A DNA stretch of 13,593 nt from Gemmatimonadaceae bacterium. GTDB taxonomy: Bacteria > Gemmatimonadota > Gemmatimonadetes > Gemmatimonadales > Gemmatimonadaceae. Positions 7,298 to 13,593 of the stretch are shown here, one piece after another. The stretch is taken from the NCBI GenBank assembly GCA_025357975.1, contig JANYKY010000086.1:1-13593 (forward strand), written 5' to 3'. Each line of letters starts with the position of its first letter. Position 1 is the stretch's first letter. A program made the translations under genes and the position numbers. The notes beneath the pieces were generated by a model. The model made no database searches, was not told where the DNA came from, and saw only the letters and a list, made by a program, of their open reading frames with translations.

Positions 7298-8131
7298 TCA
7301 CGCCATATTGGCGGCAAAGAAATCGACAGTCTCGCTCGTTACCATTGCGAGCATTGGCGTTAAGTCGCCGAGGGGATGCTTTCCTCCAAGCGAATGATTG
7401 GTCCCCTTGACCACTCGAAGCTTGCTGGACCTCGGCGCCAGTCTGCTGAGTTGCTCCGCTTCCGCGACCGGCACTGTCTCGTCGTCCGCGCCATGCACAA
7501 TCAACCAGGGAACGCTGATACGCGACGCGGCCAGAGGGATATTGAGGCTGGTCTGGGCGAACTTCTCGACTTCATCGAGGAGCCCCGTGCTGACTGGAAT
7601 CGTCTGCTTCGTTCGCGAATTCTCTATATCCATGAATCCCGTCTTCCGCCAGTTCGCTACTGTCTCTCCGGACCATCGGTTGACGCTCGCAATTGCCGCC
7701 CATGTGACGAGCGCCTTTACGTGCCGGTCCTTCGACGCGTGAAGAATCGCGACTCCGCCCCCACGTGAATGGCCAAAGAGGCCGTAATCGCCAGTGATCC
7801 AATCGCGGACGCGCGCCTCGTCGACGACCACCTCTACGTCCTCCAGTTCCTGGAGAAACGTGTTATGGGTGAACGCCTCGGGATTGGTGAAATTTTCCCG
7901 ATCTTCGCCAATACCGCTGCCGGAAAAATCAAACGTGATCGCCGTGATGCCCGCATTCGCAAGCTGCTCAGCGAGATATGGGAAGAAGGAGAAATGCGCG
8001 AATCCCTTGAATCCATGACAAATCACGACGGTGCCGTGTGCTTCTGCTGGCAGTCGCGCCTCGCCTCTGATGATAAGAGGCCTCTCGTCTCCACGGTCGC
8101 GCCGGAGCTCGAACTCTTCGATGGATGTCAT
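7298..8131 (-). CDS. Alpha/beta hydrolase (serine esterase/peptidase fold)
   Basis: This 277-residue protein has no signal peptide and is probably cytoplasmic. The catalytic triad is visible: nucleophile Ser122 in GHSRGG (120-125), acid Asp216 or Asp217 in HGADDETVP, and His246 in GTNHSLGG. HGFKGF (39-44) forms the oxyanion-hole turn, as in dienelactone-hydrolase/acyl-peptidase-like relatives. An insert of about 60 residues between strand 6 and the acid (about 150-205) would be the cap that sets substrate choice. The substrate cannot be named. The ATG at 8131 overlaps the rhodanese stop as TGATG, so the two are probably translated together. GFKGF followed by HFSFF is typical of a common bacterial family annotated only as hydrolase. 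Confidence 0.88.
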   Translation of the reverse strand: MTSIEEFELRRDRGDERPLIIRGEARLPAEAHGTVVICHGFKGFAHFSFFPYLAEQLANAGITAITFDFSGSGIGEDRENFTNPEAFTHNTFLQELEDVEVVVDEARVRDWITGDYGLFGHSRGGGVAILHASKDRHVKALVTWAAIASVNRWSGETVANWRKTGFMDIENSRTKQTIPVSTGLLDEVEKFAQTSLNIPLAASRISVPWLIVHGADDETVPVAEAEQLSRLAPRSSKLRVVKGTNHSLGGKHPLGDLTPMLAMVTSETVDFFAANMA

Positions 8132-8484
8132 CAGTCTACTTCGCCTCCCGCATCCACCCAGCCAGCAATGCCCTGCGACATCGAAACAACGTCTTCATAT
8201 CCCATTTCCTGTAGCGTTGCGGCCGCAAACGCAGACCGATTTCCACTCTGGCAATAAATGATCAAATGCGTTTCGCGAGGAACCAGGGCCTCGATTTTCG
8301 TTTCCATGGACCCGCGCGGAATGTGAATCGCGTTCGGCAGATGTCCGAGATTCCACTCGTTTCTCTCACGCACATCGAGGAAGACGAGATTCGGAGTCGA
8401 GTCGCTCATCGCCTCGTCGGGGGTCACCTCCCGAATTTTTGCCTTCGCCTCAGCGACTAGGTCAGCTCCCGATTTGATCGCCAT
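8131..8484 (-). CDS. Single-domain rhodanese (sulfurtransferase-like)
   Basis: This is a 117-residue protein made of one rhodanese domain. The active-site loop is CQSGNRS (78-84), with catalytic Cys78 and a six-residue cradle, which suits persulfide transfer. The N-terminal VFLDVRERNEWNLGHLPNA (34-52) is the standard CH2A region, and GYEDVVSMSQGIAGW (95-109) is the standard end. There is no signal peptide. A good Shine-Dalgarno (GGGAG) precedes the ATG at 8484. The gene starts 50 bp after ldcA and overlaps the next hydrolase by one base, so it is the second gene of a four-gene set. It may supply sulfane sulfur or act in thiol repair. The physiological acceptor cannot be inferred. Confidence 0.92.
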   Translation of the reverse strand: MAIKSGADLVAEAKAKIREVTPDEAMSDSTPNLVFLDVRERNEWNLGHLPNAIHIPRGSMETKIEALVPRETHLIIYCQSGNRSAFAAATLQEMGYEDVVSMSQGIAGWVDAGGEVD

Positions 8485-8534
8485 CGATCTCCCGATTGTT
8501 GATTACTTAATGATAAAGGCTCTCGTCGCGCCGA

Positions 8535-9449
8535 TCACACGACATCCACTCGTAGCGAAAGATTCGACGTGTCGAGATCTGCAACGGCTCCCAGGGGAAT
8601 GGTCCACTGATCGGGGATGTGTCCGATGGGAGCGCCCGCAAGGCACGGTATGCCGGCAGCGTCAGCAGCTTCAGCGATGACCTCGTCGATCGTTCGATTG
8701 TCCCCATCAGTGTCGTCCGGGGCCGGGCGAAAATCTCCCGCGACAATCGCCGCACAGCGCTGCAGCGACCCACAAAGCAGAAGCTGTCGCAACATGCGGT
8801 CGACGCGGTAGACTGCCTCGCCGATATCCTCGATGATCAGGATCGCTCCATCGAAATCGACAGAGTAAGGCGTACCCTGAAGGGCCACTATTAGAGAGAG
8901 ATTTCCTCCTGCGAGACGTCCCCTCGCCTTTCCGGCCCGCAGCACTCGCCCGTTTGGCGCAATACCACAGGAGTCTCGTTGGTCAGCAAGAGCAGCAACG
9001 ACTGACGCTCGCGAAAAATCAGTGAGGCTTCGGCGCGCGGTTGGGCCATGGAATGAGACGAGGCCGCACTCGCGATGAATTGCCGCGTGAAGAGCCGTTA
9101 TGTCAGAGAAGCCGATCAGTGGCCGAGTGTTTTCGGAAAAGGCACTGTAGTCGATGCCAGAGAGAAGACGCATTGCGCCGTAACCACCGCGGATGCACCA
9201 GATCGCATCGATCGACTCATCGCGAATCGCCGTGTTGAGATCTTCGAGCCGCTCTTCATCCGTGCCCGCGAGGTAGGCATTTGCCGAACCGACATGGGCA
9301 CCCATCACTGGAATCCAGCCGAGTGAACGTACGTTGTCCTCTGCCTGCCGAAGATGTGCAGCGTCGCGCAGAACGCCCGACGGCGCGACGAGCGCGACTT
9401 TCGAGCCGGGAACGAGCGGTTTGATCGAGCGGAATGGCTTCGTTGTCAT
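8535..9449 (-). CDS. ldcA: Murein LD-carboxypeptidase, peptidase family S66 (LdcA-like)
   Basis: This 304-residue cytoplasmic enzyme removes the terminal D-Ala from murein tetrapeptides during cell-wall recycling. The Ser-Glu-His triad of family S66 is readable: Ser115 in GFSD (113-116), Glu207 in IIED, and His277 in APIGH (273-277). CIRGGYGAMRLL (85-96) and GGNLSLI (181-187) are further family blocks, and length is normal. No Shine-Dalgarno sequence precedes the ATG at 9449. A promoter-like pair lies so close that the transcript would have almost no leader. The gene is first of the minus-strand set running through rhodanese, hydrolase and Nudix genes. The enzyme class is clear. Some S66 members instead cleave microcin-like adenylates (MccF), but the neighbourhood gives no sign of that. 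Confidence 0.9.
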   Translation of the reverse strand: MTTKPFRSIKPLVPGSKVALVAPSGVLRDAAHLRQAEDNVRSLGWIPVMGAHVGSANAYLAGTDEERLEDLNTAIRDESIDAIWCIRGGYGAMRLLSGIDYSAFSENTRPLIGFSDITALHAAIHRECGLVSFHGPTARRSLTDFSRASVVAALADQRDSCGIAPNGRVLRAGKARGRLAGGNLSLIVALQGTPYSVDFDGAILIIEDIGEAVYRVDRMLRQLLLCGSLQRCAAIVAGDFRPAPDDTDGDNRTIDEVIAEAADAAGIPCLAGAPIGHIPDQWTIPLGAVADLDTSNLSLRVDVV

Positions 9450-9460
9450 GGGAGAATCGC

Positions 9461-9489
9461 AACGTACCAGGGCGAAATGGAGGCGTCAA
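9461..9489 (-). promoter_or_regulatory. Putative sigma70-type promoter of ldcA, near-leaderless
   Basis: Reading on the minus strand, TTGACG (9489-9484) is followed after 17 bp by TACGTT (9466-9461). A TG one base upstream of the second hexamer gives an extended -10 look. The -35 matches the consensus at five of six positions, the -10 at only three. The expected start of transcription would lie about 4 nt before the ldcA ATG, which fits the absence of a Shine-Dalgarno site there. Confidence 0.4.
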
Positions 9490-9551
9490 TCAATTGGCGG
9501 TGGTATATGCATTGCACCCTCTGCTCATCGACGCACACCAGGGAGACAGGA

Positions 9552-9755
9552 ATGACGAAGCGAGACAGCAATGAAACATCTGGCACCAAGCGGAATGCGG
9601 CGGCGTCGCCGCCGGGCAGTGTGACCACATCCGACAAAAACGACCTCGGCCATCAACACGCGGCTGAAAGCGGAACAGTCTCCCTCGGCGACGAAGCGTC
9701 GCAGTCAGGAAAGAGCTCACCCGGTGGAGTCGAAGGCACGGGTGGCGCCAGTTAA
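9552..9755 (+). CDS. Small hydrophilic, probably disordered protein
   Basis: This is a 67-residue ORF beginning MTKRDSNETSGTKRN and rich in Ser, Gly, Thr, Asn, Asp and Lys. It has no hydrophobic segment, Cys residues or recognisable fold, so it is likely intrinsically disordered. AGGGAG about 6 nt upstream of the ATG at 9552 is one of the better ribosome sites in the window and supports translation. The frame stays open upstream to 9354, but that part overlaps ldcA antisense and was not used. The ORF is divergent from ldcA, and the next gene begins 39 bp downstream on the same strand, so they may be co-transcribed. I do not recognise a family. It may be a stress or desiccation-type hydrophilin or a chance ORF. 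Confidence 0.5.
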   Translation: MTKRDSNETSGTKRNAAASPPGSVTTSDKNDLGHQHAAESGTVSLGDEASQSGKSSPGGVEGTGGAS

Positions 9756-9794
9756 GCCGAATCGCCGCGTCGAGTCCCGCCCAAAAAAGTGACG

Positions 9795-10733
9795 ATGCGA
9801 ATTTTTGTTGCTGGCGCTACTGGTGTGATCGGGCGGAGGCTGATTCCGCTTCTCATCGATGCAGGCAGTGAAGTAACCGCCGTTGCGAGAACGGCAGAAA
9901 AAGGGAGTCACCTGAAAAAACAGGGAGCCAATCCCGTTACGGTGAACCTCTTCGAGCCACGTGAAGTGAATGACGCCGTGGCTGGCCACAACACGGTCAT
10001 AAACGTCGCTACTCACATTCCGTCGGGATTGCGCGCATTAATGCCTGGTGCATTCACCGAGAACATCAGGATTCGGCGGGAGGCATCGAAAAACCTCGCT
10101 AACGCGGCGATAGCTGCCCGAGCGCAGCGATTCGTTCAGGAATCGTTCGCACCCGCATATCCCGATTGCGGCGACGAGTGGATCGACGAAGACGTCCCGA
10201 TAATGCCCGGCAGCTATATCGAATCGGTTCGTGAGGCCGAGTCGTCGGCAGCGTCATTCACGCGAAGCGGGGGAGCTGGAATCGTTCTCAGGTTTTCGAA
10301 CCTGTACAGTCCAGACTCATCGCTCACCATCGACATGGTCAATGCGGTCAAACGAGGGATTGCCCCGGTTTTCGGCGGCCCTGATGCATTCATGTCGTCG
10401 ATCTGGGCGGACGATGCAGCGGCCGCAGTCTTCGCCGCGCTCCGGGTGCCTGCGGGTTGTTACAACGTGACTGACAATGTACCAATGCGAAGACGCGAAG
10501 TATTCCAGAGTCTCGCTAAAGCACTCGGCGTAAAGACACCTCGCATTCCGCCCCGATGGCTCCTGAAAATATCCGGCGCACTCGGCGACACTCTCGGTCG
10601 GTCACACCGATTATCGAATGCGCGGTTTCGGCGGGCTTCGGGCTGGCTTCCCCGCGTTCCGAGCGTACGAGAGGGCTGGCAGATCCTTGCAAGGGAATTG
10701 AATGCCGGGGCGCTTGGGCACGCTCGCGCCTGA
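9795..10733 (+). CDS. NAD-dependent epimerase/dehydratase-family protein (atypical extended SDR)
   Basis: This is a 312-residue Rossmann-fold protein. The N-terminal MRIFVAGATGVIGRRL carries the GxxGxxG nucleotide-binding motif of extended short-chain dehydrogenases. The usual catalytic YxxxK is not intact: at the expected position the protein reads SYIESVREAE, with Tyr141 but Val145 in place of Lys. FVQESFAPAYPD and WIDEDVPI before it are typical of a group of SDR proteins annotated only as NAD(P)-dependent oxidoreductases. It may bind the cofactor and another ligand without classic epimerase chemistry. I prefer the ATG at 9795; a GTG at 9789 adds two residues, and neither has a clear Shine-Dalgarno site. 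The GT2 gene starts 9 bp after the stop, so the pair probably acts in one pathway, such as lipid or polysaccharide modification. Confidence 0.85.
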   Translation: MRIFVAGATGVIGRRLIPLLIDAGSEVTAVARTAEKGSHLKKQGANPVTVNLFEPREVNDAVAGHNTVINVATHIPSGLRALMPGAFTENIRIRREASKNLANAAIAARAQRFVQESFAPAYPDCGDEWIDEDVPIMPGSYIESVREAESSAASFTRSGGAGIVLRFSNLYSPDSSLTIDMVNAVKRGIAPVFGGPDAFMSSIWADDAAAAVFAALRVPAGCYNVTDNVPMRRREVFQSLAKALGVKTPRIPPRWLLKISGALGDTLGRSHRLSNARFRRASGWLPRVPSVREGWQILARELNAGALGHARA

Positions 10734-10742
10734 GTTTGCGAA

Positions 10743-11903
10743 GTGAACGGAACAGCTCTGGCCGGCATCGCATCGATTCCGTGGATCGTGATGCCTGTCC
10801 TTACGGCAATCCGAGGGCAGGATTCAACATCGCTAGACGGCGAGAGCGCTGAGCCGCCGGCGCAGCCACCGCTCGTCAGCATCGTTGTCCCCGCCCGCAA
10901 CGAAGCGGGGAATATTGAGCGATGCGTGCGTTCGATACTGTCCTCGAGCTATCCACATATCGAAGTAATCATCGTGGATGATCATTCGACGGACGGAACT
11001 GGGGACCTCGCTCGTGCGATCGCCACCGAGGATCCGCGAGTTCACATTGTCGAGAACTCGCTGCTGCCCGCAGGCTGGTTCGGGAAGCAGTGGGCTTGCC
11101 AGAACGGGGCCCGCGCTGCGAAGGGTGAGATTATTTGCTTCGCGGACGCAGATACGACGCAATCGTCAGATCTAATCACGCGTTGTGTGAATGCTATTCT
11201 GCGCCGGAATGCGGATCTCTTCTCGGTTGCCGGGCGACAGGAATTTGGCGGATTCTGGGAAAAGTTGATTCAACCCCAGATATTCGGATTTCTCATCATG
11301 CGCTACGGTGGCACTGAGACAGTCAATAATTCCCGTCGCGTTAAGGACAAGATCGCGAACGGGCAGTGCTTACTTGTGCGAAAGGATGCTTACAACGCTC
11401 TCGGAGGTCACGAGCTCGTGAGATCGCACGTGGCGGACGACATGATGATGGCGCAACGATTCTTTGCGGCGGGGAAAAACGTTGTGCTCGAGACAGGCAT
11501 AAATCAGCTCTCGACTCGCATGTACACGTCGCTCAGCGAGCTCATTCATGGTTGGGGCAAGAATGTGTTTGCGGGCGGGAGGGATTCGGTTCCGATGGGC
11601 TGGGTTGGGCAGCTCGCATTCCCGTTCATGCTACTGCTCGGGCCGATGATCGTCTTTGTGCCACCCTTTGTTCTCGCGGCGGGCGTTTTCACTCATTTAC
11701 CGCACGCATTGATGCTCTGGGCGACAATCACGAGCATTATGCTCCTTTTGTGGTGGGCCGCGATTTACAAGCTGTCTGAGCAGTCGCCGTTCTTCGCACT
11801 GCTGAGCCCCGTCGGCGCACTGATCGTGTTTTACATATTCGTTCGGGCCGTTTGGCGAGGCAGCAGGGTGACCTGGAAAGACAGGGACTATTTGTCAGCC
11901 TGA
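10743..11903 (+). CDS. Membrane-anchored family 2 glycosyltransferase (HpnB/carotenoid-GT-like)
   Basis: This 386-residue protein has a weak N-terminal membrane segment (about 3-22) and then a GT-A domain. VSIVVPARNEAGNIERCVRS (45-64) and VIIVDDHSTDGT (75-86) are GT2 nucleotide-sugar blocks. FADADT (133-138) holds the DxD metal motif, and ADDMMMAQ (231-238) is the likely catalytic-base region. LLPAGWFGKQWACQNGA (107-123) is typical of the subgroup containing HpnB and lipid or carotenoid glycosyltransferases. Two or three C-terminal membrane segments (about 291-315, 320-341 and 348-370) end in WKDRDY. It therefore probably glycosylates a membrane lipid on the cytoplasmic face; hopanoid or carotenoid partners are not in this window. 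The start is GTG at 10743, 9 bp after the SDR gene; the next candidate (ATG, 10792) would delete most of the first membrane segment. The 3' end overlaps the convergent mscS-type gene by 16 bp. Confidence 0.87.
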   Translation: MNGTALAGIASIPWIVMPVLTAIRGQDSTSLDGESAEPPAQPPLVSIVVPARNEAGNIERCVRSILSSSYPHIEVIIVDDHSTDGTGDLARAIATEDPRVHIVENSLLPAGWFGKQWACQNGARAAKGEIICFADADTTQSSDLITRCVNAILRRNADLFSVAGRQEFGGFWEKLIQPQIFGFLIMRYGGTETVNNSRRVKDKIANGQCLLVRKDAYNALGGHELVRSHVADDMMMAQRFFAAGKNVVLETGINQLSTRMYTSLSELIHGWGKNVFAGGRDSVPMGWVGQLAFPFMLLLGPMIVFVPPFVLAAGVFTHLPHALMLWATITSIMLLLWWAAIYKLSEQSPFFALLSPVGALIVFYIFVRAVWRGSRVTWKDRDYLSA

Positions 11904-12802
11904 TTCTTGTCTTCGTCACCGAGTCCATCCGCTTTGACCGGCCCGGGTCCCGTTGACTCGGTGCGCTTGGGGACGATGGTTTGTTGAAGATTTGTCTGCG
12001 CGGTGGACGATGAAAGATCGATGCTCGCCCCCGCCAGTGCCTTCCGCACTGATGAGAGGACGTGATCCTGCGCAATGAGAACGTCGCCCACACGAGACTT
12101 GCTCCACCACCGCGCCTTGAGACTCACGCTCGTGTCATCGAATGCCGTAACGACTACTTCTGCCTTCGGATCAGGTAACACGCCTTCGGTATCCTGAAGA
12201 ACCTTCGCGATCACCCTCTTTGCCTCCTCGATGTCGCCGCCCTGCTTGATCCTGAATTCATACTCGAGCCGGCGAGTGCCAAAGGCCGTGTTAACTGTGA
12301 CTGCATGCGTGAACAGGTCCGAATTTGGGATCACTACGCGACGACCATCGTAGCTCTTTAACCACGTTGCGCGAATGTGGATGTCCTCAACCGTGCCCTC
12401 GTACTTGTCGTAGATGATCTGATCGCCAATGCGGAACGGGCGCGTGATGAGGATCAGCACCCCTGCAAGAAAATTCTCGAAGATATCCTTGAAGGCAAAT
12501 CCGATTGCGATTCCGCCGACACCGAGTGCGCTGACAACGTTGGCAGCTGAAAAGTTCGGAAAGGCCATTGCGACGGCAATGAGAATGCCGACAGCGACGA
12601 TTGAACCATGAGCGATTCTCCCGAGGGCGATGCTGAGTGTTTCACGTGAGGCATCGTTCCTCGAGGTGCGCCTTATCGTCCGTGCAACGAGCCTGCCGAT
12701 AAGGTAGAAGATCAGTCCCACGACGACCGCGAGTGTCAGCCGGGGCAGCGAGCCGATGAACCCACGAGCCATTTCGTCGATGCTCTTCCATGCGTCATTC
12801 AT
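11888..12802 (-). CDS. Small-conductance mechanosensitive channel, MscS family
   Basis: This 304-residue protein opens under membrane tension to release solutes after hypo-osmotic shock. It has TM1 (about 20-42), TM2 (about 62-82) and pore helix TM3 (about 88-120), whose Gly/Ala pattern SALGVGGIAIGFAFKDIFEN (91-110) is the MscS hallmark. RPFRIGDQI (121-129) begins the beta domain, and VVIPNSDLF (156-164) is the usual next block. A C-terminal alpha/beta domain ends near 275. The last 30 or so residues are a hydrophilic, Pro/Lys/Asp-rich tail. AGGA upstream of the ATG at 12802 supports the start. The gene stands alone on the minus strand. It is convergent with the glycosyltransferase and divergent from the restriction-like gene across a 116-bp gap. 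Confidence 0.93.
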   Translation of the reverse strand: MNDAWKSIDEMARGFIGSLPRLTLAVVVGLIFYLIGRLVARTIRRTSRNDASRETLSIALGRIAHGSIVAVGILIAVAMAFPNFSAANVVSALGVGGIAIGFAFKDIFENFLAGVLILITRPFRIGDQIIYDKYEGTVEDIHIRATWLKSYDGRRVVIPNSDLFTHAVTVNTAFGTRRLEYEFRIKQGGDIEEAKRVIAKVLQDTEGVLPDPKAEVVVTAFDDTSVSLKARWWSKSRVGDVLIAQDHVLSSVRKALAGASIDLSSSTAQTNLQQTIVPKRTESTGPGPVKADGLGDEDKNQADK

Positions 12803-12918
12803 ATTTCATTTCCTGTAATCGCTGGTGGAAAGCGTTGTACCGCTCACGTGAAGCAAATGTCCGTCACGCGAAGAGTAATGATGCCGGGTAGAGTGGGCTC
12901 TCGCTCTAGAGTCATCGC
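12803..12918. promoter_or_regulatory. Divergent intergenic region with a phased 10-bp direct repeat
   Basis: This 116-bp gap must hold the promoters of the MscS gene (minus) and the restriction-like gene (plus). Two near-identical decamers, TCACGTGAAG (12844-12853) and TCACGCGAAG (12864-12873), are spaced exactly 20 bp apart, about two helical turns. This suggests a regulator binding on one face of the DNA. I could not assign convincing promoter hexamers in either direction. Confidence 0.3.
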
Positions 12919-13593
12919 GTGCAATCGCTCGCGGCCGCCGCAAAACTCCTCGAAAACGCGCTGGAAGCAACGGGTGCGCTCGCACTCCTCGCCGACCTCG
13001 GGTTTGCCGACACGCCGCTGCCGCTTTCCGGAAGTGAAGCGGAGTCGATAGGTCTTCCGCACGATGGAGGACCATATGCGATAGTCGAGGGTGTTGGCGC
13101 ACTGAGAGCGCTCATAGTCGGCGTCAAAGTTCCAGGCGCGTTGAGGCCCGAGGTGGCGCGCATCGCCTCTCGATTGAGCACCTGCGCCCCGCATCTGCTT
13201 TGGACCATCGTCGCTCGTGATGATGCCACCGGTGAGTTGGCGATCGCCGCGTGTGACACGGGCAAAGCGAGGGCGCATGTCGCAGCGCTAGTCGTCAGGC
13301 CGGGTCACATCGCCGCAAGCGATGCGGAGACCGTCTGCGCGCTCGCCGCGATCCGTTGCGAATCTGACCTGCTTCTGCACGCGAGATGGCTTGAAATTCT
13401 TGGTCGCGAAAGTGTAAATCGGCGCTTTTTTCGCGCGCTCGAGGCCTCGATCAGCTGTCTCGCGCTCGACGTTACGCCGACGCAAGGTTCTGAAGATGCG
13501 TCTGAGCTTGCGCTTCTATATGCATCCCGACTGCTGTTTCTCTCCTTCCTTGAAACGAAGGGCTGGCTGGATCGCGACCACGGATTTCTTGGC
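12919..13593 (+). CDS. N-terminal part of an Eco57I/type IIG-like restriction-modification protein (3' end outside window)
   Basis: The frame is open for 225 codons from GTG 12919 to the right edge. An in-frame TAG at 12907 makes this GTG the first possible start. No clear Shine-Dalgarno site is seen. The useful evidence is at the end. VNRRFFRALE (166-175), then after a variable linker LALLYASRLLFLSFLETKGWL (197-217) and DRDHGFLG, is the pattern at the head of large Eco57I-type or type IIG DNA methyltransferase/endonuclease proteins and related phage-defence methylases. Those usually run to about 1000 residues. The catalytic NPPY and SAM-binding motifs would lie beyond the window, so activity cannot be judged. 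The first 150 residues, with LLWTIVARDDATGELAIAAC and ALVVRPGHIAASD, have no motif I recognise. It is probably the first gene of a defence locus, as no restriction gene lies to its left. Confidence 0.65.
   Translation, partial: MQSLAAAAKLLENALEATGALALLADLGFADTPLPLSGSEAESIGLPHDGGPYAIVEGVGALRALIVGVKVPGALRPEVARIASRLSTCAPHLLWTIVARDDATGELAIAACDTGKARAHVAALVVRPGHIAASDAETVCALAAIRCESDLLLHARWLEILGRESVNRRFFRALEASISCLALDVTPTQGSEDASELALLYASRLLFLSFLETKGWLDRDHGFLG

Noticed and set aside
9354..9551. Longer version of the small ORF starting at 9354
   Set aside because: The added part overlaps ldcA antisense, and the Shine-Dalgarno site is at 9552.
11935..11965. GC-rich partial palindrome with CCCGGG, considered as a terminator
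   Set aside because: It lies inside the mscS coding region, the arms do not extend into a good stem, and no T-run follows on either strand.
12844..13278. 144- and 117-codon minus-strand frames
   Set aside because: Both are antisense to the open plus-strand frame that carries the restriction-type motif. Their translations are Arg/Ala/Ser-rich without structure.

Overview
The window is gene-dense bacterial DNA of moderately high GC with 15 supported genes. Two of them run off the edges, and no stretch longer than about 125 bp lacks a gene. The MacB/LolD-type exporter, the secreted lipocalin-type domain, the murein carboxypeptidase and the frequent weak Shine-Dalgarno sites suit a diderm soil or aquatic lineage. 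Gemmatimonadota or Acidobacteriota would fit, but nothing here fixes the phylum. I see no tRNA, rRNA, CRISPR array, insertion sequence or phage gene.

Layout. (A) 1-6565, minus strand: seven genes packed head to tail, read from right to left. They are an NRAMP Mn/Fe transporter (mntH), an ATP-binding universal stress protein, a DtxR/MntR metallo-repressor, a short FtsX-type permease, a full FtsX-type permease, a MacB/LolD-type ATPase, and a protein that joins a permease-like first membrane segment to a CrtC/AttH-type lipocalin domain (cut by the left edge). Most junctions are ATGA or TGATG overlaps. A near-perfect DtxR-like operator (6616-6643) lies just upstream of mntH. (B) 6688-9449, minus strand: a probable second operon of ldcA (LD-carboxypeptidase), a single-domain rhodanese, an alpha/beta hydrolase and a CoA-pyrophosphatase-like Nudix enzyme. 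(C) 9552-11903, plus strand: a small disordered protein, an atypical SDR-family epimerase-like protein and a membrane-anchored GT2 glycosyltransferase of the HpnB type. (D) 11888-12802, minus strand: an MscS channel, convergent with the glycosyltransferase and overlapping its end. (E) 12919 to the right edge, plus strand: the N-terminal 225 residues of what looks like a large Eco57I/type IIG-like restriction-modification protein.

How the genes may work together. Region A reads as one regulated unit. A manganese-type repressor would control the NRAMP importer through the dyad upstream, and the same transcript would carry an AttEFGH-like ABC exporter whose last gene presents a lipocalin domain outside the inner membrane. 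The most unusual points are the permease-lipocalin fusion, the N-terminally short permease beside it, and the coupling of this exporter to Mn homeostasis. The right edge may be the start of a defence locus.
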